A stretch of DNA of 6,346 nucleotides from Chloroflexota bacterium (GTDB lineage: Bacteria > Chloroflexota > UBA5177 > JANWHV01). Positions within the stretch are counted from its first letter, which is position 1. Every line of letters starts with the position of its first letter. A program made the position numbers and the translations under genes. The notes below the pieces were generated by a model. That model saw only the letters and a program-made list of their open reading frames with translations. It did not search any database and had not been told where the DNA came from. Below, in pieces: positions 6,214 through 6,346 of the stretch. The stretch is taken from positions 1 through 6,346 of the forward strand of contig JANWHV010000195.1 of assembly GCA_025450255.1 (NCBI GenBank). Direction: 5' to 3'.

Positions 6214-6278
6214 ATGCACGCGGTGACGCGGAACGACAAAGCAGCAGCAGCATGCCGTGACGAGCCCGGTGTATGACG

Positions 6279-6346
6279 CTATTCGTCGTGCCGCTCGCGC
6301 CACGCCACGTGTACATGCGACAGATCGCGGTACGCGCCCTCGGCGG
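6279..6346 (-). CDS. Probable C-terminus of a gene entering from the right edge
   Basis: One minus-strand frame reads AEGAYRDLSHVHVAWRERHDE and ends in TAG at 6281-6279. Its codons start mostly with G and end mostly in G/C, as in the genes nearby, and the balanced acidic/basic residues look like a real soluble C-terminus. The other two minus-strand frames are also open here but read as cysteine/arginine-rich noise. In many bacteria dnaG precedes the primary sigma gene, so a primase C-terminus is one possibility, but 21 residues give no identifying motif. A plus-strand frame from ATG 6273 to the edge uses the same triplets in reverse and is the competing interpretation. Confidence 0.4.
   Translation of the reverse strand, partial: AEGAYRDLSHVHVAWRERHDE

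Noticed and set aside
6237..6252. Short GCA/CAG triplet run considered as a microsatellite
   Set aside because: Only four units long, within the range expected by chance in GC-rich DNA.
6013..6303. 96-codon minus-strand ORF across the sigma gene upstream region
   Set aside because: It begins at GTG, reads as Arg/Cys/Ser-rich noise, runs through the strong sigma promoter and its leader, and conflicts with a better C-terminal frame at the right edge.
1..6346. Search for CRISPR array, transposon ends, toxin-antitoxin, retron or phage-defence genes
   Set aside because: No regularly spaced direct repeats, no transposase or reverse transcriptase motifs, and every long plausible frame is explained by the five genes described.

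Overview
The window carries four confidently coding genes on the minus strand and one on the plus strand, with short non-coding stretches between them and probable gene ends at both edges. Base composition is GC-rich (about 60% by eye) and codon third positions are mostly G/C. The primary-type sigma factor lacks region 1.1, and TopA carries three C-terminal four-cysteine repeats after a lysine-rich N-terminal tail. A compact HEAT-repeat protein and a single-domain cupin lie beside them. This is a bacterial chromosome and most resembles Chloroflexota or a neighbouring Terrabacteria lineage. The phylum is an impression from protein style, not a demonstrated placement.

Layout from left to right. 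Bases 1-306 hold no convincing complete gene, only a possible nine-codon C-terminal scrap at the edge and a weak 42-codon ORF. At 307-1035 (minus) is a TIM-barrel-like protein of unassigned function. Upstream of it, 108 bases away on the same strand, is topA (1144-3516/3525, minus), so the two may be co-transcribed. A 164-base gap then separates topA from a small cupin gene (3690-4109, minus). A divergent intergenic region follows, then the only plus-strand gene, a HEAT-repeat protein (4211-4903). It converges on the sigma factor gene (5011-6006, minus), and a perfect 12-bp hairpin sits between the two stop codons. The sigma gene has a near-consensus housekeeping promoter (TTGACA, 17-bp spacer, TATTAT) about 140-170 bases upstream of its start, an operator-like palindrome at the predicted transcription start, and a structured leader of about 133 bases. 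Beyond it, the right edge probably carries the C-terminus of a preceding minus-strand gene, closed by a hairpin.

Functionally this is a housekeeping neighbourhood: transcription initiation (sigma factor) and DNA supercoiling (topoisomerase I), interspersed with small accessory proteins. I found no CRISPR array, insertion sequence, prophage, toxin-antitoxin pair, tRNA or rRNA, and nothing I would call a new defence or biosynthetic system. The observations most worth a second look are the unassigned TIM-barrel protein beside topA, the sigma gene's leader and palindrome, and the start-codon choices at topA, the HEAT gene and the sigma gene.
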